Source: Massariosphaeria phaeospora (Eukaryota; Ascomycota; Dothideomycetes; Pleosporales). Taken from it: a DNA stretch of 64,000 nucleotides. The stretch's first letter is position 1. Each line of letters begins with the position of its first letter. Below, piece after piece: positions 9,602-20,607 of this stretch. The notes below the pieces were generated by a model, which did not search any database, was not told the origin of the DNA, and worked only from the letters and a program-made list of their open reading frames with translations. The translations under genes were made by a program, and so were the position numbers. Location: the NCBI GenBank assembly GCA_011032825.1, contig JAADJZ010000011.1:806001-870000 (forward strand), given 5' to 3'.

Positions 9602-12274
9602 ATGGTTTATCCTCTCTTGCTCATTTTACTCTTGATTCGAGTTGCGTTTGCACACACCGTTCCTGACCATATCAGTAGACAACTGGCCAACCTCGAGATT
9701 TCCGCCAAAAACACACACACTTATATCATCTTTCCGAACGACCCTAGTCTTGACGATAAGAACCAGGCCATTGAAGCTAGCCTCAAGGAGATCGTTGGAA
9801 CCGACAATGTCTCCAGTCAAAGTTCATCCAAACATGAAATCGACTCGTGGACTATCCTAGTAGAACGGCCGGCAGAAATCGAAACCGTCGCCCAGATTCC
9901 TGGCGTCAGACGTGTGGAGCCAGAAATCGACCAAAAGTCTGAAGCCGCGCAAGCTCATGGGAGTCGATCGATTGAAATTCCTCGGGAAGAAAAACTGACT
10001 TTAGGGTATTTGGCTGCGGTGGCCAAAGATTCTTTCAACGCTACGGAAACAGCAGAGACGAAGAAATTTCTAGAGACTAAGGTCAGCAATCCAGGATGGA
10101 TCGACACTTTGACACTCCCTGGAGATGAGATCATAGGATGGTCCAATCTTATTCTGAGCAATACCGCGAGAAAAGAAGTGGAAGAATACCCCGGCATCAC
10201 CGAAGTTCAAGATAATCCCATGATTGAAAAGCGCCTAGTTCCGGGATCACGCAAGTCCAACTACCAGCAGAAAACCAAGGCACTGAGTAAATTCTCTGCA
10301 AAGAAGAGGGACATACAGAAACGGGCAGACCAATAGTATCGTCAGAAAGACTCCCGTTGGCATCTCAAGCTTGTCAGCCAATCAGAGTAAGTGAAACATG
10401 CCTAGCACTCACTGGGAATATACGGTGAGCTGATAAAGTTTCATAGAGAGGACAAAGATACTGATCTAACGAAACTTGAATATGTCTATGAGAGCACAAA
10501 AGGCAAGGGCATCTATATCTACGTTGTAGATACTGGGGCTGAACTCAACGTCAATAATGTACAGTATCCCCAGATAGCTACATTGTGCACTTGCTAACGT
10601 AGTAAATACAGAGTTTTTCGAGACCCGAATTTCCCAACAAGGAAAAAACCCTAACAACACACCTCGTCGATCAGTCCCAGCAAGACCCAGATGTTGATGA
10701 AGACCCAGTTTATATATCGCACGGTACGAGGGTAGCATCCATCGCCTTGGGACAGAGCCATGGTGTTGCCAAAGGCGCTACATTAATATCAGTAAAGTTT
10801 CGATCAAATTCTGGAAGCACGTATATTGGGAAGGCGTTCGAACAAATATGGATGGATGTACTTGCTGACGGTCATCAAGACCGACTTCACAAAGGTGTTG
10901 TAGTGTGTTCCGCTGGGGACCCGAGAGCGATGTCGGTCCCTTACGAGTGGCAATACCAACTAGGCGGACGCGAAACCCGTGAATACACGAATAGACTCAT
11001 TGAGCTCGGCATTCCTATTGTGGTGGCAGCTGGAAACCAGGCGAGGAACCCAGCCCGACAGCAAGTGGACGCCTGGCCTGAAGCGTGGGGTTCGATCAAC
11101 TTTCCCCTCATTGTAGTTGGAGGAGCAACTCAAGAGGGAGTCCGCTGGGATGCCTCACAGGTTGGTGAGCATACTGTGAATACACATGCTGCAGCAGAGC
11201 GTGTCCCCTGTCTCCAGAAAGATGGACAAACAAAGCCCGATGACGGCACGTCTTATAGTAAGTGAATCTCATTCTGCTATTCGGACTGATTGCTTACGTA
11301 TAAACAAAGGCGCTCCAGCCGTTGCGGGCGTGATAGCCAACTACATGGCCTACAACACACCGCCGTGGCAGGGTGGGCTCCAAGGCCGGGCACGAGTCGA
11401 AGAGATTAGACGATTTATCAAAGAAGATCCACAGGGCGGTTGGAAACGCCCGGACAAAAATGGAAGGCCTGGCGTGCGAATAGTCTGGAACGGAGCAACA
11501 GCAAATAACCAAAAGGAGGCTGGACCGGATCCAGAAATCCCACCGCCCAACCTAACGCCCGTGAAATGCAACGGCCTTGGAAACAACGATGACTACAAGT
11601 ACGTCACCCGCAATACCATCTCTGCGCTTATCGACAACACCTACTGTCCGCTCTGGGCTGGCGCCACCGAAGCGTCCGCCGTTGGAACTGGAATGTACCT
11701 AGCCGGCACACCCGAGACCGTAGAGATCAGCGTCTTCGGCGACGAGGACGACGCAAAGATCCCCACTGTCGAAGACTGCAAGAAGTATCTTCACGAAATC
11801 CTAGACGGCTGCGACCAGGACAACAATCCCATGAACTGGAAGGGCGGCGGCGAGCTCGAAGTCGACGAAATCACATACCGGATTCAACCCCAAGGCGCGC
11901 GGCCGCCCGCCCCCGGCAAACCAACCGCCTGGTGTGCCCTCAAAGGCGACGGCGTGCTCCGTATGTGGGGGACCGGCATGCTTAACTCAGGCTTCGGTAT
12001 CGAATTGCGCACCAAACTGGGCTCGGTCCAGGGCCTGGACACGGCAGACTGGGAGGAAAAATGGGAGTACGAGTTGCTAGATGGGCATGAGTGGGCCGTG
12101 GAAATCCCCATCGACGTGAACGGCCTTAGTAAGCCGGTCGCGGAGGTTGCGGAAGGGTTCTTAAAGGATGTAGCGAACTTCGAGGGGTTCGATGTCAAGT
12201 GCGAGGGTGGGGAGGCTGTGGAGACGTTCAATCCGGCAGAGCAACCCCCGTGTTCGGGCTTCTTTTGCATTTGA
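9602..12274 (+). pseudogene. Secreted subtilisin-like serine protease (S8), interrupted by in-frame TAG
   Basis: Four exons, 9602-10386, 10447-10558, 10612-11257 and 11310-12274, joined by 52-60 nt introns with good donors and branch sites, encode an S8 protease of about 835 codons. There is a signal peptide (first ~18 residues), a pro-region of about 230 residues, then the catalytic domain. Asp is in YVVDTG (codon 290), His in HGTRVAS (336), the oxyanion Asn in AAGNQ (441) and Ser in GTSYSAPAVAG (513, split by the last intron). A C-terminal domain of about 300 residues is Cys-containing and unassigned. Codon 245 (10334-10336) is TAG, between the pro-region and the WHLKLVSQ stretch that normally precedes the catalytic domain. 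The frame is otherwise intact. A 50-nt GT-AG segment that would remove the TAG shifts the frame. It is therefore a recent pseudogene, a strain-specific nonsense allele, a base error, or readthrough. Confidence 0.75.
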
Positions 12275-12912
12275 GAGCAGGAGGGTTCTCGATAGTTCTA
12301 GTGCTCTTAATAGAAGGACAAATTTTTGAGAAAGGTAAGTGGTATCGGCACAAAATCTATAGGTTTCGCTTTTCATCACCGAACTTTGCTCTGTTAGCTA
12401 CGCTAGGTAATACCAAGAGTTGCCCAGGCTTTTTGTAGTAGCAAATGCAATAACTAAACGACTAAACAACTCAGATTAGGATAAGCTAGGTCAGGCCTCC
12501 TTAATATCTCCATAGACGACTGATTGCTAGTGCTTTCGTGTAGTATAAGCAATAGGGAATGTAGAAGTCACAAAAAGGTCTTAGGCCTCTTAACCGCGAG
12601 GTATAATCCGAACATCTTGGCTCTAATAGATGATTCCCGCGCAGTAAACTAACAAGGTGACATATTTTAACATATATAACTATAATAAACCTTCAAGTTT
12701 AAATCTCCTAGAGCGCACGCAGACTAATTCATGTTTGTCGCAAGGTAAGGGAAACTTCCACATGTTACTAATAGTGATTTCTTTGCATATCTCAATGATA
12801 TTGATAAGCTCCAGACTAAGGTTCGTGTACGAACTACAGCGTGATACAACATGTGGTCATGAAACGTCCCCTAAAACTGCGTCATATGGAGGCCTACCGT
12901 TCCTAGCACAGC
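12275..12912. other. TA-rich intergenic stretch
   Basis: The region is AT-rich with many TA dinucleotides and no gene. It includes a degenerate copy of the dispersed repeat (12384-12413). The composition would fit an old RIP-mutated relic, but I cannot identify the source. Confidence 0.4.
12384..12413 (-). repeat. Dispersed ~40-bp repeat, copy H (degenerate)
   Basis: Read on the minus strand it is TATTACCTAGCGTAGCTA, then ACAGAGCAAAG, with a deletion in the middle. It lies 110 bp after the protease stop, in inverted orientation. Confidence 0.4.
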
Positions 12913-13985
12913 TCAGCACTTACAAGTACCATTTCTCGAAGCGATCAGCAACTGCATTACATCTCCCGCTGATGGACCATCTTCTAGCGCCTGCCCAACG
13001 AAAACGACTTGCACAGCTGCAAAACTGCGTTATCTATTAGTGGCGATATTGTAGACATTTGTGTAGAGAACTCACGCTGCCGTCACCGCGAAGACATCTG
13101 TTCTCCTAGCATCCGTAAACACCGTTAGACAAACAGAGACCAGGATATTGAATGCCGCGATCATTCCGAGTCGTGCCCATTTGTCCTTCAACACCACGAG
13201 CACAATTATAGAAACGATCGGTATAAGCGACGCAATGATACTTGTAATCCAGAAGGTGGCCTTGAAGATGGAGTCGTCCCTAACTGCGTAGGTTCCTACT
13301 CTACGATTGACCTTCACAAACCGTATGCAGCCACACCTTCTAAGCCATCGCATGGCTTTATTACCAATCCACCGTGAGAATGCATCGGTATCTTCCCGAG
13401 CCTTGAGGCTTAATCAGTTCATCGCTCGCACCTTTCGGATCGTCACATGCTCCCCAAATGTGTCTGTCACGGCCAGTGAAGGGTAGTGTCATCTCTCCGG
13501 TGGATAGAAAATGTTGGATATGGCGAAGATCGTAGGGATCAGGTTTCTTGAACTGCAAAATAGTTGCTTGTTGGATCTGTCGGGCGGTCAATGATGCGTA
13601 TTAGAATGGGCTCAATTCAGGCTGTACTGTACTCTTTCAAAACCTCTCGTATCTTCAAGACCAGATCACGCTGTTTTGTATCTCCATCTCTCAGTTGACC
13701 GGACTTCAGGTTGGAACAAGTATAGAGCCAGTAGTGGTTGGTGGCGTAGATACCCTTCTTCCCGGTGGGGTCTTCGTTATCTGCAGCTTCCAGCTTCAAC
13801 AGCCAGTTCTCCAGAGTCAGGAGCTCAGATTACAGGTATAGGATGTTTCGCGCATTGAGTGCTCCAAAGCGCCGAAACATTGCTGCAGTCGGAATAGCGC
13901 CCATACGACTAGCTAACATTGGATAACCCCTCACTGGACCAGGGGTTGGGTCCTCCAGTGGTGTGTTTGCTGTGTCATTCGTCAT
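12913..13985 (-). pseudogene. DUF6594 membrane protein pseudogene
   Basis: The fungal DUF6594 family is recognisable along its full length on the minus strand. The N-terminal part ends in MFRRFGALNARNILYL. The central part contains GRDRHIWGACDD, and the end has AFSRWIGNKAMRW, then two hydrophobic segments (FWITSIIASLIPIVSIIVLV; ARLGMIAAFNILVSV). The VQVVFVGQ end is joined across a 51-nt intron (13025-13075) in correct phase. Two lesions break it. A TAA at 13830-13832 stands where the flanking helix suggests CAA (Gln). An extra A at 13410-13411 shifts the frame between GASDELI and the KAREDTDAF stretch. Another intron at about 13567-13627 is likely but its ends are uncertain. The function of DUF6594 proteins is unknown to me. 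Confidence 0.75.
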
Positions 13986-14754
13986 CCTAATCTTGTTCAC
14001 TTTTGTATGGCAGAAGAAGAAGTATAAGGAAGACAGTAGAAAGGACGGAAACCGAACGTGCATCTGAGGGCACTGCAGAGTTAAAAAGGCACGTTGAAAG
14101 CACAAGCGCTTGTGCAATCAAAAACAGGATTCAAGAGAGTACACAAGACGAAAAGAAGCGTCGAATAGGTGATCAATGCTCGATCATTGCCCGTGGAGCT
14201 GTGGTATGTTCCACTACCTAGCGCTTGACTTTTTGTTGACTAAATTCGTCGTGCAAAATATACAAGACATATATTCAAGCTCAGCTATAGCCTGTCGTGG
14301 CACCGATACGATTCGTTGACAATGTCAGCATACGATTAGTTTCGAAATTGACATCGATATACCATGTAACCATGTTATAAGAACCAAGTGTAATGGCTGA
14401 ATACTTCGCCTGCTTTAGAGTCAGCGTGGCAGATACAAGGGTGTTTATGAGGATAGAACTATTCCTCTAGATTATCTTGAATCCTCCATGTGAATGCCAC
14501 TGCCATACTACGTACCTATGTGCCAGCCCTGACTTGGAAATACTCCATCGAAACATTACTCCGTGGGAAACACTTTAGGCTTGCCCTATCTCAATAAATA
14601 TTGCTATAATGAGGAATTAAAGAGGGGCCTAAAATTGTTCAATCATCATCCATGAGGTGATATGTCTGGTCAAATTGCCTTGGCGCAATATGGTCTTTTC
14701 AAGTGAACCCTGCGAAACTATCAAGAGTTTCGTGCGACGAAGAAAATATCTTCT
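13986..14754. other. Intergenic, no gene seen
   Basis: AT-rich stretch between the DUF6594 pseudogene and the DUF7053 gene. A very weak match to the dispersed repeat lies near 14419-14452 (GTGGCAGATACAAGGGTG). Nothing else is supported. Confidence 0.4.
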
Positions 14755-15408
14755 TCATTGATAAGTAATTTTCTCTGGCAATGCGTCAGCCTGTCGTTCC
14801 TCCCTTGGGCTATCACTCCTCCCCTTCGCCTTTGCCGCGGTTTTCACAATCGCATCCTGTCTTTTTTCCATTATCACCTTCTCTATGACCTTGCGGCAAA
14901 TATCTCTGTGCGCTGCCTCCATTTTGCCCTTGACGAACGGCATCATGTACCATGCGCACTGCACCTCAACATCCTCAACCAAGACCCATTCGGCATACCC
15001 GACGCCCTCGCCTTCACCGTCGACTTCGCCATCATCCGCACCGCCCTTTATCACGCGAAATTCTGCGCGCAGCACGACACCCGAGGTATCCGCCCGTGTT
15101 TTGAGTCCGGTCGGCGTTTCTTGGAAGCACGAGGGGAAGGTCAGGTACTTTTTGCCCCACTCGCCCACACCGGGCAGCACCGTTATGCACTCTGTGACCG
15201 AGTATGTGGTTATGGGGTGGATGTCGGGCGGGTACCAGTACGTGTCTTTGCTGGTCTCGGGCGCGGTGGAGGGCAGCTTCTTGTGGCCCGTCGTGAGCGC
15301 TTGCAGCGTGAGGCAGGTGTTGTGGTCGTGCAGCGCGGATATCACATCCTCGGGCGCGAGGTGCGGCGGTATGAGGGCAGCGGTGTGGAGATTGTGCTTC
15401 GCGGTCAT
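14755..15408 (-). CDS. DUF7053-like protein
   Basis: Single-exon protein of 217 aa starting at an ATG at 15408. There is no signal peptide or membrane segment. The order of features fits the fungal DUF7053 family: an N-terminal EDVISALHDH helix, a mid part describing a beta-rich fold (CFQETPTGLKT), then VLVEDVEVQC and MPFVKGKMEAAHRDI near the C-terminus. The fold is probably START/polyketide-cyclase-like, but that is inference. Compared with the family it carries an acidic Gly/Asp/Glu insertion around residues 124-136 and a charged Lys/Glu/Arg tail. No function is known. Confidence 0.6.
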   Translation of the reverse strand: MTAKHNLHTAALIPPHLAPEDVISALHDHNTCLTLQALTTGHKKLPSTAPETSKDTYWYPPDIHPITTYSVTECITVLPGVGEWGKKYLTFPSCFQETPTGLKTRADTSGVVLRAEFRVIKGGADDGEVDGEGEGVGYAEWVLVEDVEVQCAWYMMPFVKGKMEAAHRDICRKVIEKVIMEKRQDAIVKTAAKAKGRSDSPREERQADALPEKITYQ

Positions 15409-16195
15409 GGCGGTCGTGTGGGGAGGTGCTCGTGGCTTCGTGGTGTGAAACGCTGCCTAAGCTAAACGAACAGAACGACACCAGGTCGGGGGGACAGAGA
15501 GGAGAGTGGTAGATGAATCAAAGAACGAAGAAGAAGCTAGAGCTGGGCAGATGGTGAGACTGGGCGAAGGGTTGGCGTGGGTGCGACTGGTGGTGGTGGT
15601 CTGCTTAGTGCTGAGTGGCCGTGTTTCTATATTGGGCTGAGGCGCCCGCAGATGCGACACGGCCCCCAGCCCAGGACCCCGCACGTCATCGCAGCCGGCC
15701 CCGGCTCGTTTAGCCGCCGAGAGATGGGCGCGTTAATCCTAATGACAACTAGACCGAGATCTCCAGGTCAACCTGCAACGAACCTCAACCGTAACACGCT
15801 TCTAGGCCATGCCCAAACATCTATCCATCATTGTCATCGGTCACTCTCTCCACTCTGCCTCTGTCGGCCATGTTCGGCGGAAAGTGCGGTCCGAGATGCC
15901 TCTTGTACTTGGCGAGGATTTCGAGCACCATTCCAGTCGAGCCCAAAACGAAGCCATTCCACTATTCAATTCGAGGCTCCATACCCAAGATAAGTCTCGG
16001 CGTATTGAACATAACCAACCAGAACATACTTGTAGAAGTTCTTAACCGCTTTCAACATGGAGGCGTGGACTTGGCGCAGTAGCCATTTTGCGATCAGCTG
16101 AGTCGACCCTCAGCCTGGTTGCCGTTTTCAAGACCCAACTTCTACGTCCAACCCTTACCAGACTGTATTCAACTTCTAGCTTATGCCTACACGAT
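15409..16195. other. Divergent intergenic region
   Basis: Shared upstream region of the DUF7053 gene (minus) and the membrane protein gene (plus), 787 bp. Small open frames here (e.g. 15809-16082) show no protein features. Confidence 0.45.
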
Positions 16196-18098
16196 ATGGG
16201 TAATTGTAGTGGAAAGCTCAATTGCACCTCTTCAGGTGTGGTTCGTGCTAATCCTGACATTGCAGGCAATGGAGTAAGTACCTATTCTTAATGTTTCGAC
16301 ACCCAGGCGTCGACAGCATCCAAAACTTCTTCACTATACTAACTGAGTATCAGATTCTTGCTGCGTTCCTCCTCTCAGCGTTGATGACTATTGCTGCCAT
16401 CATTTTCGGATACCTGTCTGATTCCCTTCCGGACTGGTATCTGAACGATCTCGACAAGGCTATGATTACGAAATTCCAAACCAAAGCCGTGCAATTCCAA
16501 TCTCTTAAGAGTATCAGCTACTTAGGTTCCAAATGGTTTACGCTCAAGGCGTGGATACACAAGCGTCTCGGATTGCAGCCACCGCAGCCTTCGCCGAAGC
16601 TGGATCGCCGGGAATGCCAAGAAGCTGTAACTCGCTTTATCCTTTCCCTCAGTGATCAACAGCTTGCTACAGGATTAGCTATTTTGATCGCTGCGCTCTC
16701 TAACCAATGCACCCTCTCTGTTCAAGAATTCAGGATCACAATGAGCCTCGCATGGTTCTCCTCGACTACGCACCTTGCAACGCTCGACTCTCTACGAGAC
16801 TACTTCATATCGCATGGCACTATCCGAAACTGGCGCGTCTTCGGCATGGTGGCTATGCTCAGTCTTCTAGTCTCTTCGTTCGTGATATGTATGATTTTGG
16901 CCCTGGAGTTCTCCGAGCCTGATGTACCAGTAAGATGTTCTCCCAAGGATTTTCCTACTCCGAATCAGATGCGAATAGTCGTTGATTTTATGGCGTGGGC
17001 GCTGGCCTTGGCAATATTGATATCAAATTATGGAACCAAGATCATACAGTCGTACGGATCCGAGCTTGGGAGAAAAAGTGGACGTGAGCGACTGACGGCC
17101 TGGATGGTCAAGACGTTTGATCGAAAGCTTCCCGAAATGTCAGATGTTGAATGGGGCACTGTAGTAGATGAATTGAGGGCGAGAAGAAAAGCGGATAACC
17201 GAGCAAGACTCCTGTTGAGGGTAGACACCGAACAGCAACGAGGACACAAGTGGGTGTTGTGGCTAATGGCCGTGCGTTCTTATGAAGGCTCTTTCTTGCA
17301 CCTGGCCCCTTCCATCGCATTCATGCTCTCTTACGGCTTCGGTCAACTGGCGTTTTTCCGCTTTGATACTTTCCTCAAAGTCAAAGTGGATTCTTCAATG
17401 GGATTTGGGCAGATAACAGCAATGATTCTTCTTGTCCTCCCTATATTGGCAGCAGCGGAAATCTACTATGGTACAGCCCTTGAAACCATTATGCTTCTAG
17501 ACACTTATCTTATTTAGAGAGTAAAGGCCGCCTGACGGGAGGTGTCCTCCCGGGTACCTCAGCCCCGATCAACGGAGGTTCATGGCCACGTAGCGATACA
17601 ATCCCGATAACACCAGGGAACTCAGATGCAAGCGACTTGGAACCAACCGGGCGTGACTACGATGAAGAACTGCCACAAATTCGTCTTCTTTTGTACGACG
17701 ACACCAAATCTATAAACAGGACTTGGTTGTCTGCTTCCAATGACAATGAGATCAGAGAGCTACTGCGCGCCAAGCAGAGGGTACTGTTCAACTACCGACG
17801 CTTAACTGAATTAGAGAACAGTCTGTCTATAACCTCAAAAGCTGTCACCCTCTTCATGATTTCTATATCCGGATCCATTGCTCTAGGGGTAATATTGAAC
17901 ATACCCGATAAAGAAGGCTTCTTGGTCCTTGGCGGTGCCTTTTTTCTTATATTGAGAGTCTTTTTCGGATCAGCTGCTTTCATCAATCGTACTTTTGCTT
18001 TTATCCAAAATGTGCGGAGTAGAGAGACTCTGGACAAGATCCGAGGGGAGGTTCGCGAGGACGACACTAGGACAGCGTTGAACAGTACAGGACAGTAG
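16196..18098 (+). CDS. Multi-pass membrane protein, unknown function, three exons
   Basis: Model: exons 16196-16273, 16354-17470 and 17518-18098, giving 591 aa. The short first exon ends in ANPDIAGNG, a segment characteristic of a large family of uncharacterised fungal membrane proteins, and joins in phase 0 to ILAAFLLSALMTIAAIIFGY, the first helix. Further helices lie around 16840-16905, 16990-17030, 17300-17360 and 17400-17460. The apparent stop at 17515-17517 lies inside a 47-nt intron. Splicing 17470 to 17518 gives AAEIYYESKGRL and opens a frame to 18098 that has no ATG of its own. That last exon adds a polar linker and two more hydrophobic segments. Early Cys residues may be extracellular. 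Function is not recognised. The second intron is inferred and lacks a strong branch site. Confidence 0.6.
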
Positions 18099-18540
18099 AT
18101 GCTCCTGACTATGTAAGCAATCTCAACTTCCATTTGATCATGATACTGGCTGTTACAAGCACTTCTGTATCTGCTACATAGGATAATGTGTTCGTGGAGC
18201 TGAGAGCTAACGCAAGTCTACTATAGTGGTGATCACCAATTGAAAGGGATTTTTCTTACCGAATGAAGTGGTCTAAACAGAAAGCCCCAAACACCAAAGA
18301 GATTTGTAGCTGAATGGCTCCAGCTACAATGAGCTTTGAGCAGGCTTATCGTATCTGCCACAACCTGGAGCGCGAAGTAATTAGTGAAAGTTATATACAC
18401 GCCCCAAACAATAATTCACTCTATTCCCGCGCCAGAACCTTCCTATAAAGTCTCCAATTTCCGCCTGAAAATATATATTCGCACATATCACTCGACTCTT
18501 CGAAAAACAGGCGTGGTCATCGACACAACCAACCCAAAGC
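18099..18540. other. Intergenic, 442 bp
   Basis: Contains an inverted copy of the dispersed repeat starting 54 bp after the preceding stop. No gene seen. Confidence 0.45.
18152..18189 (-). repeat. Dispersed ~40-bp repeat, copy I
   Basis: On the minus strand it reads ACATTATCCTATGTAGCAG, then ATACAGAAGTGCTTGTAAC. It matches the family consensus along its length with several substitutions. Confidence 0.45.
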
Positions 18541-19409
18541 ATGGCTACCTCTCAACCCCTCTGGCAGATTGCGCTTGCGCTCCTTCTCCCGCTTTACATC
18601 CGGTCGACGAACCCAACCGAGTTCGTATACGTTGTCTCCATTACGAAAATTATGGCAATGGCATTCGTCTACTTCGGCACAAAACCACTTCGATTCGACA
18701 TGGTAAAAGCTGTGGTTATAGCAGCATCATGGTCGTGGCTTGCAAATCGCCTCGCGGACTACGTTGTATGGGGCGAATGGAAAAGGCTACTACTGGCGTA
18801 CTGTATCGCGTTGGATGGAATGTGGCTGTTGTTTCCGGTTGATGCTGTTGCGGCCTATACGGTACGTACTTGATAGAACGGAGCTGTATTGTGTACATGC
18901 CGACAGTGCTAACCAAATCGTAGAATTACATGGCGCGAGTTCAGGACTCTAGCTACGGGCCGGCGATGATCCTCATCTCAGTCAGCATGGCCGCTCTCGT
19001 TACGAGGTTCCTCGACATAAACGGCGCGTTGATCTCCCATGGACCCGTAGTGCACTCCACTGCTAGTGCCGCCGTGGTGTTCTTGCTATTGGCCGTCACC
19101 ACGAAGCACCTTACAGTTGCAATGCTGCGTTCGTTTGGTACTCGCATCCCCGGCAACTTCATCACTGAAGTCAGCGAGAACGCAGATCTGCCCTTGGGCA
19201 CAGGCGATCAGGGGGATCCACATGCCGCATGCCCGGAGCAAGACCAAGGCACGGTCAAGAAGAGATGCTCTCATGACTGGGAGGCGATGACTCAAGCTGA
19301 GGCACAGCGCCTTGCTGATGTTATGCTGGGCAATATTGAACTTGGAGCATTGGATGAAGAGATGGGGAGCGGGACGCCGCCGCGAGCAAGTACCAGGAGG
19401 AGAGGGTAG
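18541..19409 (+). CDS. Hypothetical membrane protein, two exons
   Basis: Exon 18541-18861 joins 18924-19409 across a 62-nt intron with a GTACGT donor and GCTAAC branch site, giving 268 aa. Hydrophobic segments lie near residues 8-22, 30-47, 55-72, 83-102, 118-134 and 145-165, so five or six helices are likely. The C-terminal ~90 residues are soluble and charged. The helix pattern loosely resembles the multi-pass acyltransferase-like proteins of fungal secondary metabolism (wax-synthase type), but I see no catalytic motif, so no function is assigned. Neighbours give no clue. Confidence 0.6.
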
Positions 19410-19514
19410 GAGATCAAGCATGTCCGTGTGCGACTCGAAAAACAGCGCAAATCAATACAGCTGCGGCACCCATAGACGAGTTTAAGAGCCCTAAGGGCCC
19501 TTTGCAGCGCCTAG

Positions 19515-19550
19515 ATATTACCTAGTGTAGCAGATACAGTAGAGTTTTGT
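19515..19550 (+). repeat. Dispersed ~40-bp repeat, copy C
   Basis: ATATTACCTAGTGTAGCAG, then ATACAGTAGAGTTTTGT. The left half matches the consensus well and the right half has decayed. It lies 106 bp after the preceding stop. Confidence 0.5.
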
Positions 19551-20091
19551 CACGATAGGATTGTTTTTTAGGGGCGTGCTAGAATGCCATACACTGCTGG
19601 AGCATTGGGAATATGCCGTACTCTATAGCTATAGCTACTAATCCTACGAATGCTAGTACTATACCACGGCACGGACGAGTAAGATTGCCACTGTGCAGCC
19701 TAATCGAGTAAGCTCTTGCTATATAGAGATATTACTTAGCCTAGCGAATACGGTCGTGCTTCGTAGATACAGCGTTATAAAAAGGAGTAGGTTAATCTAC
19801 TAGCCCGCGGGTGAATCCGTAGCAGTCTACTATGCTTCTGCCCGTACAAGATATCTTAGTGTAATAGGAAGAGATTCTTCCTGCTTCTACAAAGCGCTGC
19901 TGCAGCTAGAACACGTGGTATTGTAGTAGCAGGTTTGATAAGAATTTCGGTCCTGAAAAGTCGTCATCTGCTTGTGCGGGTCGTATAACTGTCTGTTTGC
20001 CGACACTCCGAGTGATGTTGTAGTCAAGCATTATCTAGTCATTTTGACGCCCGTAGCATCACCTGCTTATCCCAAACAGAAAACGACAGGG

Positions 20092-20099
20092 TATATAAG
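20092..20099 (+). promoter_or_regulatory. TATA box
   Basis: TATATAAG lies 95 bp before the ATG of the small coiled-coil protein gene, a normal distance for a fungal TATA element. Confidence 0.5.
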
Positions 20100-20193
20100 C
20101 CCCTTCTTCAGCGCGTCCCAATCGAAAACCACACTCCCACCACTCCGGCGGGCCGCCACAACGAAACATCTCTTTTCACACAGAAAAGCGCAA

Positions 20194-20607
20194 ATGTCAT
20201 CAAACAACGCAACCATGTCACTCGAAGCGCTATCCACCCGGGTAACCAGATTAGCGCAGCAGCTCGCCGACTTGAGCAAGCATCACACGAGCCTACTGAA
20301 CAAGTACATGCAGGATGAGGAGAGGTCCCGCGAAAAGATCAAGACGCTCGAAGAAAAAGTCAAAAGATGCGAAGACAAGATCCATCAACTCGAGCGAGGA
20401 AGGGCCGTTTCCGCGACGTCTTCTGAGCAGCGGCGCAGTGTGCGCGGAGGCGAGGGTAGTGGTGGGGAGGTATTGGATCGTATGAGCACTCCTGAGCTAG
20501 AAAGCTCCAGCGAAAAGACACCTTCTACGAAAGAGCGCAGTGCTAGTCCGGGTGAGGCTGAGGGTCGTGACAGAGCGGACATGTATATGAGCACTCCTGA
20601 GGATTGA
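20194..20607 (+). CDS. Small coiled-coil protein, unknown function
   Basis: Protein of 137 aa. The frame is open further upstream, but the ATG at 20194 follows a TATA box at a suitable distance. Residues ~8-65 form a heptad-like helix (LEALSTRVTRLAQQLADLSK, then KIKTLEEKVKRCEDKI). The rest is disordered, rich in Ser/Glu/Arg, and carries a repeated MSTPE motif near residues 96 and 132. No family recognised. It might be a nuclear or cytoskeletal adaptor; this is speculation. Confidence 0.55.
   Translation: MSSNNATMSLEALSTRVTRLAQQLADLSKHHTSLLNKYMQDEERSREKIKTLEEKVKRCEDKIHQLERGRAVSATSSEQRRSVRGGEGSGGEVLDRMSTPELESSSEKTPSTKERSASPGEAEGRDRADMYMSTPED

Larger units (their letters stand above)
19410..20193. 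other. TA-rich intergenic region, possible degraded repeat
   Basis: The stretch 19480-19950 is unusually rich in TA, CTA and TAG, lacks any open frame and contains a copy of the dispersed repeat. It looks like a RIP-mutated relic, but the parent element cannot be named. The last 100 bp are a normal promoter with a TATA box. Confidence 0.4.

Noticed and set aside
10287..10336. A 50-nt GT-AG intron that would remove the TAG in the protease
   Set aside because: Splicing it leaves the WHLKLVSQ stretch and the catalytic domain out of frame, and it has no good branch site.
16291..16353. ATG at 16291 as the start of the membrane protein
   Set aside because: The upstream exon with the conserved NPDIAG segment joins downstream at 16354; the 16291 ATG lies within the intron.
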